DNA of 64,000 nucleotides from Candidatus Leptovillus affinis (lineage in GTDB: Bacteria > Chloroflexota > Anaerolineae > Promineifilales > Promineifilaceae), in contig JADIYP010000001.1 of the NCBI GenBank assembly GCA_016705235.1, forward strand, positions 992,001-1,056,000. Reading direction: 5' to 3'. The position numbers and the translations under genes were made by a program. This document shows positions 1 to 8,498 of this stretch, one piece after another. Below the pieces are notes generated by a model. The model was not told the origin of the DNA. It saw nothing but the letters and a program-made list of their open reading frames with translations, and ran no database searches. Positions within the stretch are counted from its first letter, which is position 1. Every line of letters starts with the position of its first letter.

Positions 1-2
1 TC

Positions 3-83
3 GCCCGGCGGCGGCAAACGGTAGCCGGCCTGGCGGCGCAGGTGGAACTGCTGGCGCAGATGGCGGATGATCAGGCAGGTTGA
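3..83 (+). CDS. C-terminal end of an unknown protein (partial)
   Basis: A plus-strand frame is open from the left edge to a TGA at 81-83. It encodes 26 residues with a helical, heptad-like pattern (VAGLAAQVELLAQMADDQAG) and ends just before the convergent DUF2804 gene. The other two forward frames give low-complexity or interrupted peptides, so this frame is the most gene-like. The fragment is too short to assign a family or function. Confidence 0.4.
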   Translation, partial: ARRRQTVAGLAAQVELLAQMADDQAG

Positions 84-104
84 GAACGGCCGTTCCGCCA
101 CCGT

Positions 105-1118
105 TCACCAACGGGCGATGTGGTCCTCTGCCCAGCCCACAAGGTCATGGACGGGAATGGTTTCCCCTTCGGCTGTGGTGATCGCGCCGTTGTAGCGGCC
201 GAACATCTGGTGTACTTCCGAGCGCACCAGCCAGACATTGCTGGCGGCCACCCGCTCCAAAAAAGGGGTAAAGGTCAGGTCAACCGCGCCGGACGGGGCG
301 GTGATGCGCCAGGGGCGCATGAAAGCGGTGTTGTCGTACTGCCAGATTAATTCCTCGGATAGTTTGCTAAGACGGCCGTCTACGCATACGCCATTCTCCG
401 TGCTGCCCGTGCCGTTGGTCCACTGCCCGCCCAAATTCAGGCCGATGGCACGGCCGTTTTGCCTCCCCGACGCGCTGCCCCAATTCCAACGACACTCACG
501 CGGCCAGATGCCCCGGCCAAAATCGAGACAGGCAAAGCTTTGCGGCCCGGTAAAGCGCGTCTCGTTATCGCCGATGCGCACCACGCCTTCGGCCGGCAGC
601 GTATTTTGTTTGCTGGTGAACTGGAATGTGCGCTCGTTCCAGGGCACAACCACGTTGAGCGTCTCGTGGTCGGGCGGGGTGGTGATGGTGAATTGGGCGG
701 TTAACGGCCGTCCCTCAAAATCAGCCACTTCCACGGCCAGCCGCCAGCCGCTGCTCGTTTGCTGCATTGCCACGCGCAAACCAGAACGGGCAAAATCCAC
801 ATCCCCGGCCACTGTGTCCGGCAGGTTGCAGCCGCGTCCCAGCGGGATAAGCTGCGTCATCTCGGTCAGCAGACCGGCGGCAAAATCGGCATAGTAGATA
901 AAAACCAGACCGGCATAATCCAGGTGGCTGACCGTCGCCGAGAACAGATGCGTTTCGGTGGTGACGGCCCAATAGTTCCACCGTTTTTTGCGCGGCCAAC
1001 GGCCGTGTAGATTACAGCGCTGCCAGGGGCGGCGCGACCACCCCACGGCGGCCGGATTAAGACGGCCGTCGGCCTGGCACAAATCGACGGGAGAAGTTAG
1101 TTCGCGTTCTTCGTTCAT
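105..1118 (-). CDS. DUF2804 family protein
   Basis: The 337-residue protein opens with the pattern typical of DUF2804: LTSPVDLCQADGRLNPAAVGW, then RPWQRCNLHGRW, KKRWNYWAV and a FSATVSHLDYAG block. The whole length is one domain, with Trp/Asn/Gly-rich beta-type segments such as the NWGSASGRQNGRAIGLN region. The start ATG at 1118 is preceded by a good Shine-Dalgarno (GAGGTG). DUF2804 has no established biochemical role; some members are discussed as lipocalin-like or lipid-related beta-barrel proteins, but nothing here proves that. It lies 24 bp downstream of the flavoprotein gene on the same strand and may be cotranscribed with it. Confidence 0.85.
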   Translation of the reverse strand: MNEERELTSPVDLCQADGRLNPAAVGWSRRPWQRCNLHGRWPRKKRWNYWAVTTETHLFSATVSHLDYAGLVFIYYADFAAGLLTEMTQLIPLGRGCNLPDTVAGDVDFARSGLRVAMQQTSSGWRLAVEVADFEGRPLTAQFTITTPPDHETLNVVVPWNERTFQFTSKQNTLPAEGVVRIGDNETRFTGPQSFACLDFGRGIWPRECRWNWGSASGRQNGRAIGLNLGGQWTNGTGSTENGVCVDGRLSKLSEELIWQYDNTAFMRPWRITAPSGAVDLTFTPFLERVAASNVWLVRSEVHQMFGRYNGAITTAEGETIPVHDLVGWAEDHIARW

Positions 1119-1142
1119 AGAATCACCTCATGGCGCTCATTT

Positions 1143-2378
1143 CTACGCGCCGGCCGAAATGCCGGCCAGATAACCGCTGGACCAGGCCCATTGGAAGTTG
1201 TAGCCGCCGATACGGCCGTCGACGTCACAAATTTCGCCGCACACATACAAACCGGAGCAAACCCGCGAGGCCATCGAGTCGAGGTGCAGTTCGGCCAGGG
1301 GCACGCCCCCGGCGGTGACTTCGGCTACGTTATAGCCGCGATGGCCGGTGATGGGCAGGGGGAGTTGGGTAACGGCCGTGACCAATTCCTTGCGCCCAGC
1401 CCGCGCCAACTGATGCCCCGGCGTGGCAGCATCCACCCCTGCCGTCTGGCACAGCGCCAGGACCAATCGCTCTGGCAAATGCTGCCGCAAAAAACGCCCC
1501 ACGCTCATATTCGTCAGGGCGATGAATTCTCGATCCAACTGCTCGGCAGGTAGGGCCGGCAGCCAGTTGATGATGACATAACTGGCCGGATCGTCCAGTT
1601 GGGCGGCCAGGAAATGGCGGCTCAGGTCCAACACCGCCGGACCGGAGAGGCCGAAGTGGGTGCACAAGGTCGAATCGGTGAACGACGCCAGCTTTTTGCC
1701 GCTGCCGGAGCGCAGTTCCAGCGCCGCCGGCAGGGTAATGCCGCTCAGTTCGCGGATGAAGTGGCCGTCGGGCAGTGTCAGAGGGACCAGGGCGGGGAAG
1801 ATGTGGGGCGTGAGTTGATGGCCCAACGCCTGCGCCAGCCGGTAGCCGTGGCCGTCGGAGCCGCTTTTGGGCAGGCTTTGCCCGCCGGTGGCCAGGATGA
1901 GCCGCCGGGTTTCTAGCTGCCCCCACGCGCCGGAGAGTTGGAAGGAAACGGCCGTTTTCTCCACCTGCTCCACCCGATGCGGATGGCGTATCGTCACACC
2001 CGCCTGCCGCGCCCCGTTCAATAAAGCGTCTAACACAGCACGCGCGCTGTCGGTGGTGGGAAACAGCTTGCCGGTTTCTTCCCGTTTCAGGTCTACGCCC
2101 AGTTCACGAAAAAAAGTGATGGTTTGCGGCACGTCAAACCGGCGCAGCACTTTCTTGATGGCATTGCGCGAGGAACCGGCGTAGGCTTCGGCCGTTACCA
2201 CATCGTGGGTGACATTGCAGCGCCCGCCGCCAGACACCAGGATTTTGGCGCCCAATTTGCGCGCGCCATCCAGAATGATCACCTGTTGGTCGGGGAATGT
2301 GCGTTTGGCCCATATACCGGCCATCAAACCTGCCGCCCCCGCGCCAATGATCGTTACGTCTGCCTGCTGCTGTGCCAT
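1143..2378 (-). CDS. NAD(P)/FAD-dependent oxidoreductase, HI0933/BaiN (YhiN) family
   Basis: This 411-residue flavoprotein has an N-terminal dinucleotide-binding motif (IIGAGAAGLMAG, about residues 10-21), the KILVSGGGRCNVTH block diagnostic of HI0933-like proteins, a second LILATGGQSLPKSGSDGHGY motif, and the C-terminal GRIGGYNFQWAWSSGYLAG block that completes the FAD site. The family contains BaiN-type enzymes implicated in bile-acid reduction and many homologues of unknown substrate, so the reaction here is undetermined. The ATG at 2378 is preferred to the TTG at 2381 because AGGAAGG lies at normal spacing before the ATG. A poly-G tract lies about 50 bp upstream of the gene. Confidence 0.88.
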   Translation of the reverse strand: MAQQQADVTIIGAGAAGLMAGIWAKRTFPDQQVIILDGARKLGAKILVSGGGRCNVTHDVVTAEAYAGSSRNAIKKVLRRFDVPQTITFFRELGVDLKREETGKLFPTTDSARAVLDALLNGARQAGVTIRHPHRVEQVEKTAVSFQLSGAWGQLETRRLILATGGQSLPKSGSDGHGYRLAQALGHQLTPHIFPALVPLTLPDGHFIRELSGITLPAALELRSGSGKKLASFTDSTLCTHFGLSGPAVLDLSRHFLAAQLDDPASYVIINWLPALPAEQLDREFIALTNMSVGRFLRQHLPERLVLALCQTAGVDAATPGHQLARAGRKELVTAVTQLPLPITGHRGYNVAEVTAGGVPLAELHLDSMASRVCSGLYVCGEICDVDGRIGGYNFQWAWSSGYLAGISAGA

Positions 2379-2427
2379 CAAACCTTCCTATTTAACTACT
2401 TACTTTACTCTAGCAGGCGGAACCCCC

Positions 2428-2491
<64 letters not shown>

Positions 2492-2493
2492 GC

Positions 2494-2583
2494 TGTCGGA
2501 GAACCTCTTTTTGTAGCCGGGGTATCCTTACCCCGCCTCTGGAAGACGCGGTAAGAAACTGCGGCTACGGGTACTTTTCCGAC
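2494..2583. repeat. Imperfect ~90-bp palindromic intergenic element
   Basis: GTCGGA...GTAGCCG on the left pairs with CGGCTAC...TCCGAC on the right. An internal pair (GGGGTA...TACCCCG) lies in the left half. The size and structure suit a small non-autonomous or REP-like element. No flanking duplication is obvious. Confidence 0.45.
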
Positions 2584-2680
2584 AAACTGCTAATGGATTG
2601 TATCTGAAAGGAACGGCCGTACGCAGATGAAAAAAGCGTTGATTCTGCATCAATTCATCGGCCAATTGTGGGGGCTGGGG

Positions 2681-2686
2681 TATAAT
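2681..2686 (+). promoter_or_regulatory. Candidate -10 box for dnaG
   Basis: A perfect TATAAT lies 35 bp upstream of the dnaG start. No convincing -35 hexamer sits 16-18 bp upstream, so this is a moderate-to-weak prediction. Confidence 0.35.
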
Positions 2687-2720
2687 CCGGTCCGAGTAAA
2701 TCCACTGGTGTACCTGATCT

Positions 2721-4676
2721 ATGACCGTTACTGAGGAAATTAAAAATCGGCTTGATATTGTGGACGTCATTTCCGAAACCGTAAACCTACGGAAATCGGG
2801 GCGGTCCTATGCTGGTTTTTGCCCTTTCCACCCCAACACCCGCACTCCGGCATTTTTTGTATTCCCTGAAACCCAAACCTGGCGTTGTTTTGGCGCGTGT
2901 GCCGAAGGCGGCGACCTGTTTTCCTATGTGATGAAGCGCGAAGGCTGGGATTTTAAGGAAGCCCTGCGCGTGTTGGCGCAAAAAGCAGGCGTGACCCTGG
3001 AAACCGATGTACCGGTTGATAAGGCCCAGAAAGCGGTCGAGGACCGGCTGGGCGATCTGCTGGCGGCTGCGGCGACCTATTTCCACCAGCTTTTGCTGCA
3101 CGCGCCGCAGGCGGAAGCAGCGCGGGAGTATGTGAGCAGGCGCCAACTTAGCCCCGAGACGTTGGATTATTTCCAGGTTGGGTTTGCGCTTGATTCGTGG
3201 GACCAATGCCGCACGCATTTCAATTCCCAGGGGTATGACGATCAGGATTTGGTGGACGCCGGTTTGCTGACGGAGAACCCAGAAAAGGGCACGCGTTATG
3301 ATCGTTTCCGCAACCGGCTGATGATCCCGATTCGAGATGGAAACGGCCGTGTCGTCGGATTCGGCGCCCGCACATTAGACCCAGACGGCCTGCCCAAATA
3401 CCTCAATTCGCCGCAAACCAAACTTTTCGACAAAAGCAACCTGCTCTTTGGTCTGGACGGGGCCAAACGCTCCATCCGTGAAGCGCGGCAGGCGGTCATT
3501 GTGGAAGGGTACATGGACGTGATGCAGGCGTGGCAGGCTGGTTTCCGCAATGTGGTCGCCCAAATGGGCACGGCCCTGACGCAGGAACAGTTAGGCCAGT
3601 TGAAACGGCTCACCAAGCAGTTTGTGCTGGCCCTGGACGCCGACGCCGCCGGAGCCAAGGCTACCTTGCGCAGCCTTCAGGTTGCCCGCGAAACGCTGGA
3701 CCGCGAGCTGGATGTGCGTTTCGACGCGCATAATTTGGTGCGTTACGAAGGACGCTTGCAAGCCGACATCCGCATTGTCACCCTGCCGGAAGGCAACGAC
3801 CCGGACAAAATCATCCGCGAAGACCCGACCGAGTGGCCAAAGCTGCTGGCCAAGGCGCGTCCGGTGGTGGAGTATGTCATTGCCGTGCTGACGCAAGATT
3901 TGGACATGGGAGACGCGAAGGGGAAAACGGCCGTTGCTCAGCAAATTGTGCCGCTCATCGAAGACATCCAAGACCCGGTGGAGCGCGACCATTACTGGCA
4001 GCGACTGGCTCATGTGCTGCAAGTGGATGAGCGCGCGCTGCGGCAGGTGCGGCGGCCGGAGAGGAAACGGCCGTTTACTGAGCAGGCAACGGCCGTCAAA
4101 CCACCGGCTAACCCGCCGGAACCCATCCCTCTCGGAAAAAATCCCTCAGCCATAAAAAAGAAAGAAGATTTCTTCCTCAGCCAGAGCCTCCATCATCCCA
4201 AAGCCCTGACCGACGTACAACAAACCCTGCATCAGGCCAACCAACCAATCGTCAACGCCAACGATTTTACGACCACTGAAGATCGCGCCCTGTGGCAGCA
4301 GATGGCCGTGTGGAGTCGAGGCGGCGCGTTTGTCACGATTCAGGATTTGTGCGATAGTTTAGACCGTGCTTTGTTGGATCGAGTGGAACATTTGCAAACA
4401 TTGGCCCCCACCCTCGATGCCAATCTGGATCGCCTCTCGGATCAGCTGGTAATTGCCGTGCTGGATTGGCGCATAGAAAAAACCCGCCAATTACGTACCG
4501 ATTTACTACGCTTTGTTACCGATGCCAAGTTGCAAGGCGATGCAGAAGCTTACCAGGAGTATATGGCTCGTGTACAAGAGCTGTCAGTCATCAAAGGAAA
4601 GCTGGATGAAGCAAAAAATGCTATGTCAGCATCCAGCCGGCGGCGGGCAGAAGATGCGTCATTAGGACGATTCTGA
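2721..4676 (+). CDS. dnaG: DNA primase DnaG
   Basis: The 651-residue protein synthesises RNA primers at the replication fork. The N-terminal CHC2 zinc finger is visible as CPFH (C34, H37) and CFGAC (C56, C60). The TOPRIM catalytic core follows, with VIVEGYMDVM and VLALDADAAG carrying the acidic metal-binding residues. The C-terminal third is low-similarity and helical, as expected for the helicase-interacting domain, with a charged linker near residues 450-480. The length is normal for the family. No clear Shine-Dalgarno precedes the ATG, but this start gives the canonical primase N-terminus. The rpoD-type sigma gene follows 97 bp downstream, the classical dnaG-rpoD arrangement. Confidence 0.97.
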   Translation: MTVTEEIKNRLDIVDVISETVNLRKSGRSYAGFCPFHPNTRTPAFFVFPETQTWRCFGACAEGGDLFSYVMKREGWDFKEALRVLAQKAGVTLETDVPVDKAQKAVEDRLGDLLAAAATYFHQLLLHAPQAEAAREYVSRRQLSPETLDYFQVGFALDSWDQCRTHFNSQGYDDQDLVDAGLLTENPEKGTRYDRFRNRLMIPIRDGNGRVVGFGARTLDPDGLPKYLNSPQTKLFDKSNLLFGLDGAKRSIREARQAVIVEGYMDVMQAWQAGFRNVVAQMGTALTQEQLGQLKRLTKQFVLALDADAAGAKATLRSLQVARETLDRELDVRFDAHNLVRYEGRLQADIRIVTLPEGNDPDKIIREDPTEWPKLLAKARPVVEYVIAVLTQDLDMGDAKGKTAVAQQIVPLIEDIQDPVERDHYWQRLAHVLQVDERALRQVRRPERKRPFTEQATAVKPPANPPEPIPLGKNPSAIKKKEDFFLSQSLHHPKALTDVQQTLHQANQPIVNANDFTTTEDRALWQQMAVWSRGGAFVTIQDLCDSLDRALLDRVEHLQTLAPTLDANLDRLSDQLVIAVLDWRIEKTRQLRTDLLRFVTDAKLQGDAEAYQEYMARVQELSVIKGKLDEAKNAMSASSRRRAEDASLGRF

Positions 4677-4773
4677 GGCCAATACTTTAGGCCGCAGCAA
4701 AAAAACAAATGCACGCATCTACGTGATGCATTCCCTATCGGTTATTGGCAAAGATTCTTAATAGGCGGAGAAG

Positions 4774-6465
4774 ATGGATTTAGAACCCAATCTGGACGAC
4801 GAATTAGACGAACTACCTGATGACGAGGAACCATTTCTGGATATAGAGGCACTCGTTAAGAAGGCGCGCCGCTCTCGTCAGATCAACGAGGCCGATGTTC
4901 AGGCGATTTTGGCCACAGCCGATGAAGATCAGGCCGGACAACTGTATGATCGGTTGCAAAAGATGGGCATTCGGGTTGTTTCTGCATCCGGCGAAACAGT
5001 CGATGATCTGGGCGAATCTTCTAACCTGCTGAATTCTGGATTGGACGATTCTCTCGATGACGTCGATGATGACGTCTATTTCTCCGGCGATGCCGAAGAC
5101 GATCCGGTTCACACTTATTTAAAGGAAATCGGTCAGGTTCCGCTGCTGACATCCGAGCAAGAGATATGGTTGTCCACGCAGCTCAAAGCCGCTACGGAAA
5201 TGGACCGGTTAACCAAAACCTTGGGCGGTGATGACGCAGATGGGCCGCGCGTTCATTTTCGCCTGATGATCGCCAATTATGCAGAACTTTTGGATAGTTG
5301 GCAGCGCGTCCTGGCAGCCAGCGCCAAATTAAACGTGGAACCACCAGACTTTTCGCGGTTGGTGGATGAGGCGCAGCATTTGCGGCAAAGTTGGGCGCAC
5401 GGCCGTGGCTCCTACATTCGCACCTACCTCAACGACGGCAACTGGGGCCAGGACGAGGTCTGGACGGAACTGGCCGAAAGCTGCTTTACCGTGTTTACCG
5501 CCCTCTACTTGCTGCCCGTCAACCGCTCCCGCATGATCGGCGAATACTTCGCCGAAAACGGCTTCTTACCCGACACCGATTTCTTCCACACGCGCATGGA
5601 AGAAGACGATGTCGCTCTGAAGTACAACGAATTTATGATTTATCATCTGGCCGAAGAAGCCAAGGTAAACCTCACCCGGGCGAATCTGCGTCTGGTCGTC
5701 AGCGTTGCCAAACGCTACATGGGGCGCGGCATTCATTTGCTGGATTTGGTGCAGGAAGGCAACGTTGGTCTGCTCCGCGCTGTAGAAAAGTTTGATCACA
5801 CCAAGGGGTACAAATTCAGCACCTACGCCACCTGGTGGATTCGCCAGGCAGTCAGCCGCGCCATTGCCGATCAGGCGCGCACCATTCGCATTCCGGTCCA
5901 CATGTATGAAACCATCAACAAGATCGTCCGAATGCAGCGTGAGTTGGTGCAAAAATTGGGGCACGAACCTTCAGTAGAAGAACTGGCCCTGGAACTCGAC
6001 TATCTGACGCCGGAAGAAGTGGAGATCATTCGCCGCTCCATGGACACCAATGAACCACTGGACCCGGTATTAAATCGTAAATATCGACAGGCTGTTAGTA
6101 AAATCCGCGATATTTTGCGCATTTCAATGGACCCGATGTCGTTGGAAACGCCGGTGGGCAACAGCGAAGAAGCAACAGAGTTCGGCGACTTTATTCCCGA
6201 TGAAAGCGTGGTAGAACCGGTGGATGCCGCTTCAAAAGAGCTGCTGCGCGAACAAATCCGATCCGTTTTGAGCTTTTTAAGCGATCGGGAGCGCGAAGTT
6301 CTGGAGATGCGCTTTGGGTTAAATGACGGCAAAGACCATACGCTGGAAGAGGTAGGTAAAAGCTTCGGCGTCACCCGTGAACGGATTCGCCAGATTGAAG
6401 CCAAAGCGCTGCGGAAATTGCGCCACCCCAGCCGCAGTAAATCCCTGCGAGATTATCTGAGTTAA
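4774..6465 (+). CDS. rpoD: RNA polymerase major sigma factor (RpoD/SigA)
   Basis: This 563-residue protein is the housekeeping sigma70 factor. An acidic N-terminal extension (about residues 1-110) precedes region 1.2 (DPVHTYLKEIGQVPLLTSEQE). Region 2 is strongly conserved, with ANLRLVVSVAKRYMGRG, LDLVQEGNVGLLRAV and the -10-binding FSTYATWWIRQAV. Region 3 and region 4 (LEEVGKSFGVTRERIRQIEAKALRKL) complete it. An insertion of about 140 residues between regions 1.2 and 2 is the usual non-conserved region. The start has a good ribosome site (GGCGGAG). An intrinsic terminator and several small palindromes follow. Confidence 0.97.
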   Translation: MDLEPNLDDELDELPDDEEPFLDIEALVKKARRSRQINEADVQAILATADEDQAGQLYDRLQKMGIRVVSASGETVDDLGESSNLLNSGLDDSLDDVDDDVYFSGDAEDDPVHTYLKEIGQVPLLTSEQEIWLSTQLKAATEMDRLTKTLGGDDADGPRVHFRLMIANYAELLDSWQRVLAASAKLNVEPPDFSRLVDEAQHLRQSWAHGRGSYIRTYLNDGNWGQDEVWTELAESCFTVFTALYLLPVNRSRMIGEYFAENGFLPDTDFFHTRMEEDDVALKYNEFMIYHLAEEAKVNLTRANLRLVVSVAKRYMGRGIHLLDLVQEGNVGLLRAVEKFDHTKGYKFSTYATWWIRQAVSRAIADQARTIRIPVHMYETINKIVRMQRELVQKLGHEPSVEELALELDYLTPEEVEIIRRSMDTNEPLDPVLNRKYRQAVSKIRDILRISMDPMSLETPVGNSEEATEFGDFIPDESVVEPVDAASKELLREQIRSVLSFLSDREREVLEMRFGLNDGKDHTLEEVGKSFGVTRERIRQIEAKALRKLRHPSRSKSLRDYLS

Positions 6466-6477
6466 AAAATCTAAGAC

Positions 6478-6598
6478 CTGTTTTTAGTATCTTCTCAAAA
6501 AGTTGGGGAACTTGTAGGTCGGATTGTTAATCCGACCGTGCGGAATGGCATTCCGCACTACAACACCCCGAAAGATTGAGAAGATACTGTTTTTAGTA
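6478..6598. mobile_element. MITE-like element with 13-bp terminal inverted repeats and flanking 12-bp direct repeats
   Basis: AGTATCTTCTCAA (6486-6498) and its exact reverse complement (6576-6588) bound about 75 bp containing two nested palindromes (GTCGGATT/AATCCGAC and TGCGGAATG/CATTCCGCA). A perfect 12-bp direct repeat, CTGTTTTTAGTA, occurs at 6478-6489 and 6587-6598 and looks like a target-site duplication. It has no coding capacity. It lies 13 bp after the sigma-factor stop codon. Confidence 0.65.
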
Positions 6599-6618
6599 AT
6601 AAAAAATGGTTGTTTGGG

Positions 6619-6722
6619 AATTCTGGGGGTTGACACCAGATGTAGGGGCGACCCTTGTGGTCGCCCTCATCTGGGCGGGAACAAGACCCGCCCCTACATT
6701 TGGCGATACCCCACGAAATCCT
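6619..6722. repeat. Palindromic element with TGTAGGGGCG ends
   Basis: TGTAGGGGCG at 6641-6650 and CGCCCCTACA at 6689-6698 are exact inverted repeats, and weaker pairing extends outwards. Two inner hairpins, GGGCGACC/GGTCGCCC-like and GGGCGGG/CCCGCCC, fill the loop. It is non-coding and resembles the short dispersed palindromes common in Chloroflexota and cyanobacterial genomes. Confidence 0.5.
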
Positions 6723-6742
6723 AAAGACCCTAAAAAATGAAT

Positions 6743-6781
6743 ACGCAGTGCGTCGTTTAGAAGAACGCACTGCGTTTTTTT
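6743..6781 (+). terminator. Rho-independent terminator
   Basis: A 10-bp perfect stem (ACGCAGTGCG at 6743-6752, CGCACTGCGT at 6766-6775) is followed by a run of seven T. It most likely ends the dnaG-rpoD transcript, about 280 bp past the sigma gene, after two inserted palindromic elements. Confidence 0.8.
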
Positions 6782-6801
6782 ATCATAATCTGGTGAAACT
6801 G

Positions 6802-6882
6802 TTCAGGTTTATCTGGCGAGACCCAAGGGTTTGTCGCCCAAATAATCCGAATTTTCAGGAGCAAACCCATGGGGTCTGCCTG
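6802..6882 (+). repeat. Dispersed ~80-bp palindromic repeat, copy 1
   Basis: TTCAGGTTTATCTGGCGAGA, then an ACCCAAGGGTTTG...CAAACCCATGGGGT hairpin. A second copy lies in the opposite orientation at about 20755-20832 with about 85% identity by eye, including the CCCAAATAATCC loop. Two copies in one window indicate a genome-wide repeat family. Confidence 0.7.
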
Positions 6883-6971
6883 GTTACGATCCGGTGATGA
6901 TAGAGGGGTTTTCCCTGGAGAAGGCCGGGTAAATTTGTGGTTGTGGGGCGAGTTTGGCGGCCTAGTATCTT

Positions 6972-7000
6972 TTGCTTGACCCTATCGCTTGTGATAAAAT
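6972..7000 (+). promoter_or_regulatory. Candidate promoter of the nuo operon
   Basis: TAAAAT at 6995-7000 matches five of six -10 consensus bases. TTGCTT at 6972-6977, 17 bp upstream, is a weak -35. It lies about 60 bp before the nuoA start, after the terminator and repeats, so a promoter is required here. Confidence 0.35.
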
Positions 7001-7057
7001 GCACGCGCTTTGACGAGGAAAGCCTCGACCTTAATTCAAATAAGATGTAGAACGCCT

Positions 7058-7426
7058 ATGCCAAACCAAATACTCGTTGATTACCTCCCCCTGGCAGTAT
7101 TGTTAGGGATTGCTCTTTTCTTCGCCGTTTTGTTGCCAATATTATCGCTGAATCTGGGTCCGAAACGGCCGTCGCAGCGCAAACAATCCCCTTACGAATC
7201 CGGCATGACGGCCATCGGGGAAGCCCAGCGCCGTCTTCCTGTCAAGTTTTACCGCATCGCTGTACTGTTCATTTTGTTCGACGTAGACATCATCTTGTTA
7301 GTGCCCTGGGCCATGACCTTCCGTGATTTAGGCTACTACGGTCTGGTTGTCATGTTCATCTTCATGTTCATGTTTATTCTGGGGGATGTCTGGGTCTGGA
7401 AAAAAGGTGTACTCGAATGGGAATAG
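7058..7426 (+). CDS. nuoA: NADH-quinone oxidoreductase subunit A
   Basis: This 122-residue membrane subunit of complex I has three transmembrane helices. The conserved NuoA block (YESGMTAIGEAQRRLPVKFY) and the acidic second helix (ILFDVDIILLVPWA) are plain. The start is placed at the ATG at 7058 because the family begins right before the first helix and the upstream in-frame sequence is not NuoA-like. It opens the nuo operon and overlaps nuoB by 10 bp, indicating translational coupling. Confidence 0.95.
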   Translation: MPNQILVDYLPLAVLLGIALFFAVLLPILSLNLGPKRPSQRKQSPYESGMTAIGEAQRRLPVKFYRIAVLFILFDVDIILLVPWAMTFRDLGYYGLVVMFIFMFMFILGDVWVWKKGVLEWE

Positions 7427-7899
7427 AACAAAAACTCGGCAACCTGGGTGTTGTCACTTACCGCTTAGAAGATTTGGTCAACTGGGGCCGCACCAATGCG
7501 ATGTGGCCTATTTTATTTGGTCTTGCCTGCTGCGCTATTGAAATGATGGGATCGCAAGCGGCCAATTACGACGCGTCTCGATTCGGCATGGAATTAAATC
7601 GGCCGTCCCCGCGCCAATCCGACCTCATGATCGTCGCCGGACGCGTCACCCGCAAAATGGCTCCCGTCGTGCGCCGCCTCTACGATCAAATGCCCGAACC
7701 CAAATGGGTTATCGCTATGGGCGACTGCGCCTCCTGCGGCGGCATCTTCAATAATTATGCCATTGTTCAGGGCGTAGACGAGATCATTCCCGTAGACGTT
7801 TACGTTGGCGGCTGCCCACCGCGCCCCGAAGCCCTCATCGACGGCATTATGTCTTTGCACGAGAAAATCCGCACCGAAAAATTAGGGGATTGGGCCTGA
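7417..7899 (+). CDS. nuoB: NADH-quinone oxidoreductase subunit B
   Basis: This 160-residue peripheral subunit carries the terminal [4Fe-4S] cluster N2 that reduces quinone. All four ligands are visible: the tandem C38-C39 (LACCAIEMM), C104 (MGDCASCGG) and C133 (GGCPPRPEAL). The length is typical of bacterial NuoB. Its stop overlaps the nuoC start (TGATG), so the gene is embedded in the operon. Confidence 0.97.
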   Translation: MGIEQKLGNLGVVTYRLEDLVNWGRTNAMWPILFGLACCAIEMMGSQAANYDASRFGMELNRPSPRQSDLMIVAGRVTRKMAPVVRRLYDQMPEPKWVIAMGDCASCGGIFNNYAIVQGVDEIIPVDVYVGGCPPRPEALIDGIMSLHEKIRTEKLGDWA

Positions 7900-8423
7900 T
7901 GAACCTCGACGATGTCATCGTAAAAAAAATTGAAGAAGCATTCCCAGGAGCGCTCGAAGAAGTGCAAGATTTTCGCAGCGAGCGCACGCTTTATATTCGC
8001 AAGGCAAACCTCAAGCCGGTTTGCCAATTCCTGCACGATACGGCTGGGCTGCAATATAACTTCCTCACCGATATTTGCGCCGACGATATGCTGCCGGATT
8101 TCCCCCGCTTTGCGGTCAATTACCAGCTTTATTCCATCCCCAATAACCATCGCATCCGGCTGCGCGTTCGTGTTGAAGACCCGGAAGATGGACCAGAAAC
8201 AGTAGCCACTGTTTGGGCCATCGCCACCTGGTTGGAAATGGAAGTCTGGGATCTGATGGGCGTTCGTTTTAAAGGCAACACCAGTCTGCGCCGGCTCTTT
8301 TTACCGGAAGATTGGCAGGGACATCCTTTGCGCAAGGATTATCCTTTGGGCTATGAAGAAGTTCAGTTTTCCTTTAACTTCGACGAAATCAACGCCAAAA
8401 AGCCACATGCGACAAGAGATTAG
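7899..8423 (+). CDS. nuoC: NADH-quinone oxidoreductase subunit C
   Basis: This 174-residue 30-kDa subunit of the connecting module shows the family core ERTLYIRKANL, RFAVNYQLYSI, and the C-terminal signature VWDLMGVRFKGNTSLRRLFLPEDWQGHPLRKDYPLGYE in pieces. The ATG at 7899, overlapping the nuoB TGA by one base, is chosen over an upstream in-frame TTG. NuoC is separate from NuoD here, unlike the fused NuoCD of enterobacteria. Confidence 0.95.
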   Translation: MNLDDVIVKKIEEAFPGALEEVQDFRSERTLYIRKANLKPVCQFLHDTAGLQYNFLTDICADDMLPDFPRFAVNYQLYSIPNNHRIRLRVRVEDPEDGPETVATVWAIATWLEMEVWDLMGVRFKGNTSLRRLFLPEDWQGHPLRKDYPLGYEEVQFSFNFDEINAKKPHATRD

Positions 8424-8432
8424 TATTTAGTT

Positions 8433-8487
8433 TCGGTTCTTAATCGTGCAACAAAAACGATTCAATACCGATTACCGAATACCGAAC
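8433..8487. repeat. Short-word hairpin between nuoC and nuoD
   Basis: TCGGTTCTTAATCGT pairs imperfectly with ACGATTCAATACCGA, and the word ACCGAATACCGA is repeated. It is the same kind of degenerate-word hairpin that fills the eCIS spacers, here inside the nuo operon. Confidence 0.45.
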
Positions 8488-8498
8488 CAGAGGAAACT

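Noticed and set aside
6976..7000. Promoter with TTGACC as -35 and TAAAAT as -10
   Set aside because: The spacing is only 13 bp; the weaker TTGCTT at 17 bp was preferred with low confidence.
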